Part shown: one piece after another, positions 63,386-64,000 of the stretch | How positions within the stretch are numbered: the stretch's first letter is position 1 | How the letters are laid out: each line of letters starts with the position of its first letter | Origin: Tetragonia tetragonoides | Lineage: Eukaryota > Streptophyta > Magnoliopsida > Caryophyllales > Aizoaceae | Direction of reading: 5' to 3' | Length of the DNA stretch: 64,000 nucleotides | Assembly: GCA_038025085.1 (NCBI GenBank) | Contig: CM076151.1 | Location: 7,879,001 to 7,943,000, forward strand | Translations under genes and position numbers: made by a program | The notes under the pieces: model-generated | What the model was told of the DNA's origin: nothing | Seen by the model: the letters and a program-made list of their open reading frames with translations, nothing else | The model's database searches: none

Positions 63386-63742
63386 GAGAATGATATATCC
63401 ACCCACTCGGTTAGCAATCCACCTCCCATATGTATCTATCTCTCTCCTTTATTTTCAATTTCTCTCTCCTTTATTCCCAACAAATGCATTTAAAGTAGGA
63501 GAGAGATAGATACAAAGAAAATATGGGTTGCCCACCCACTGCGTCAACCAAACATTTTCCTAGGAAGGAAAATGTTTGGTTGACCCAGTGGGTGGGTAAC
63601 CCATATTTCCATTGTATCTATCTCTCTCCTACCTTAAATGTCATTTCTTGGAAATAGAGGAGAGAGAAATTGAAAATAGAGGAGAGAGATAAACACAAAT
63701 GGGAGGTGAGTTGCTAACCCAGTGGATGGATGTATCATTCTC
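63386..63742. mobile_element. Near-perfect long palindrome (foldback element), arms ~175 bp, 6-bp loop
   Basis: Left arm 63,386-63,560 and right arm 63,567-63,742 are inverted copies with roughly 85-90% identity by eye, separated only by TAGGAA. Matching pairs from outside in: GAGAATGATA; CCACCCACT..GGTTAGCAA; TCTATCTCTCTCC; AGGAGAGAGATAGATACA; ATATGGGTT; TCAACCAAACATTTTCC. Similar short sequences (GGGAAAAAG and AGGAAAAAA) lie just outside each end and may be a worn target duplication. No coding frame. A transcript would form a long hairpin. Confidence 0.85.
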
Positions 63743-64000
63743 CAGGAAAAAATTGTAGAAAGTCAATACTACGCAAATCCTCACTAGAAATAGGTCGAAA
63801 GTCATGCGAGTATCAAAAAAAACAATGTTATTTTCTTATTGACCAACCCCCAAATTAGCTATCTAATCTGTTATACGATTAGCTTCCTTGTAGCAATGTC
63901 GAACCTTCACGTCCCACCATTCATTATTTAACACCGGGACTTATTCCTAAACAAATTCACTAAACAAGTTCAATAAACAAAATTGCACTTTAGTGAAACA
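63743..64000. other. Unannotated DNA to the window edge
   Basis: Short AT-rich stretch, nothing recognised. Confidence 0.5.

Overview
The window is eukaryotic nuclear DNA from a flowering plant, most likely a dicot. Genes are split by GT-AG introns, intergenic DNA is AT-rich and full of small transposons, and there is a Ty1/copia retrotransposon, several tRNA-derived SINEs and a nuclear tRNA gene. Protein matches are to known plant families recognised from memory, and no search was run. A Caryophyllales/Amaranthaceae origin fits the overall look but is only a guess.

Layout. 1-3.4 kb: repeats (a small TIR element and a ~199-bp tandem array). 3.4-5.6 kb (-): two-exon 3-ketoacyl-CoA synthase for very-long-chain fatty acids. 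8.0-11.0 kb (+): a 93-residue unknown plant protein, whose inferred 5'UTR intron holds an intronless, frameshifted ARV1-like copy, followed by a SINE with a perfect 15-bp target duplication. 13.3-14.4 kb (-): three splice-compatible exons of a gene I cannot name. 17.1-18.1 kb (+): RADIALIS-like MYB/SANT protein. 20.4-21.0 kb: hAT-type MITE with a perfect 8-bp target duplication. 21.7-22.5 kb (-): glycine-rich RRM protein (GRP7/GRP8 type). 23.7-24.9 kb: Stowaway-like MITE nested inside another. 26-37 kb: SINEs around a degenerate Copia element (28,357-34,548). 40.1-45.2 kb (+): LRR receptor-like pseudokinase (At2g16250 type) with upstream ORFs. 46.1 kb (-): tRNA-Gln(CTG). 47.5-51.6 kb (+): chloroplast mTERF protein (MTERF2/EMB2219 type), six exons. 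52.1-57.0 kb: a duplicated segment carrying two copies of a secreted 12-cysteine protein gene, one broken and one intact. 57.0-62.5 kb (-): eight-exon mitochondrial complex I subunit NDUFS8/TYKY. 63.4-63.7 kb: a near-perfect ~350-bp palindrome.

The genes do not form one pathway, which is normal for a plant chromosome. The items most worth a second look are the double-knottin gene pair, a Copia element whose putative primer-binding site is perfectly complementary to its own LTR (possible self-priming), the palindrome, and the unassigned minus-strand gene at 13-14 kb.
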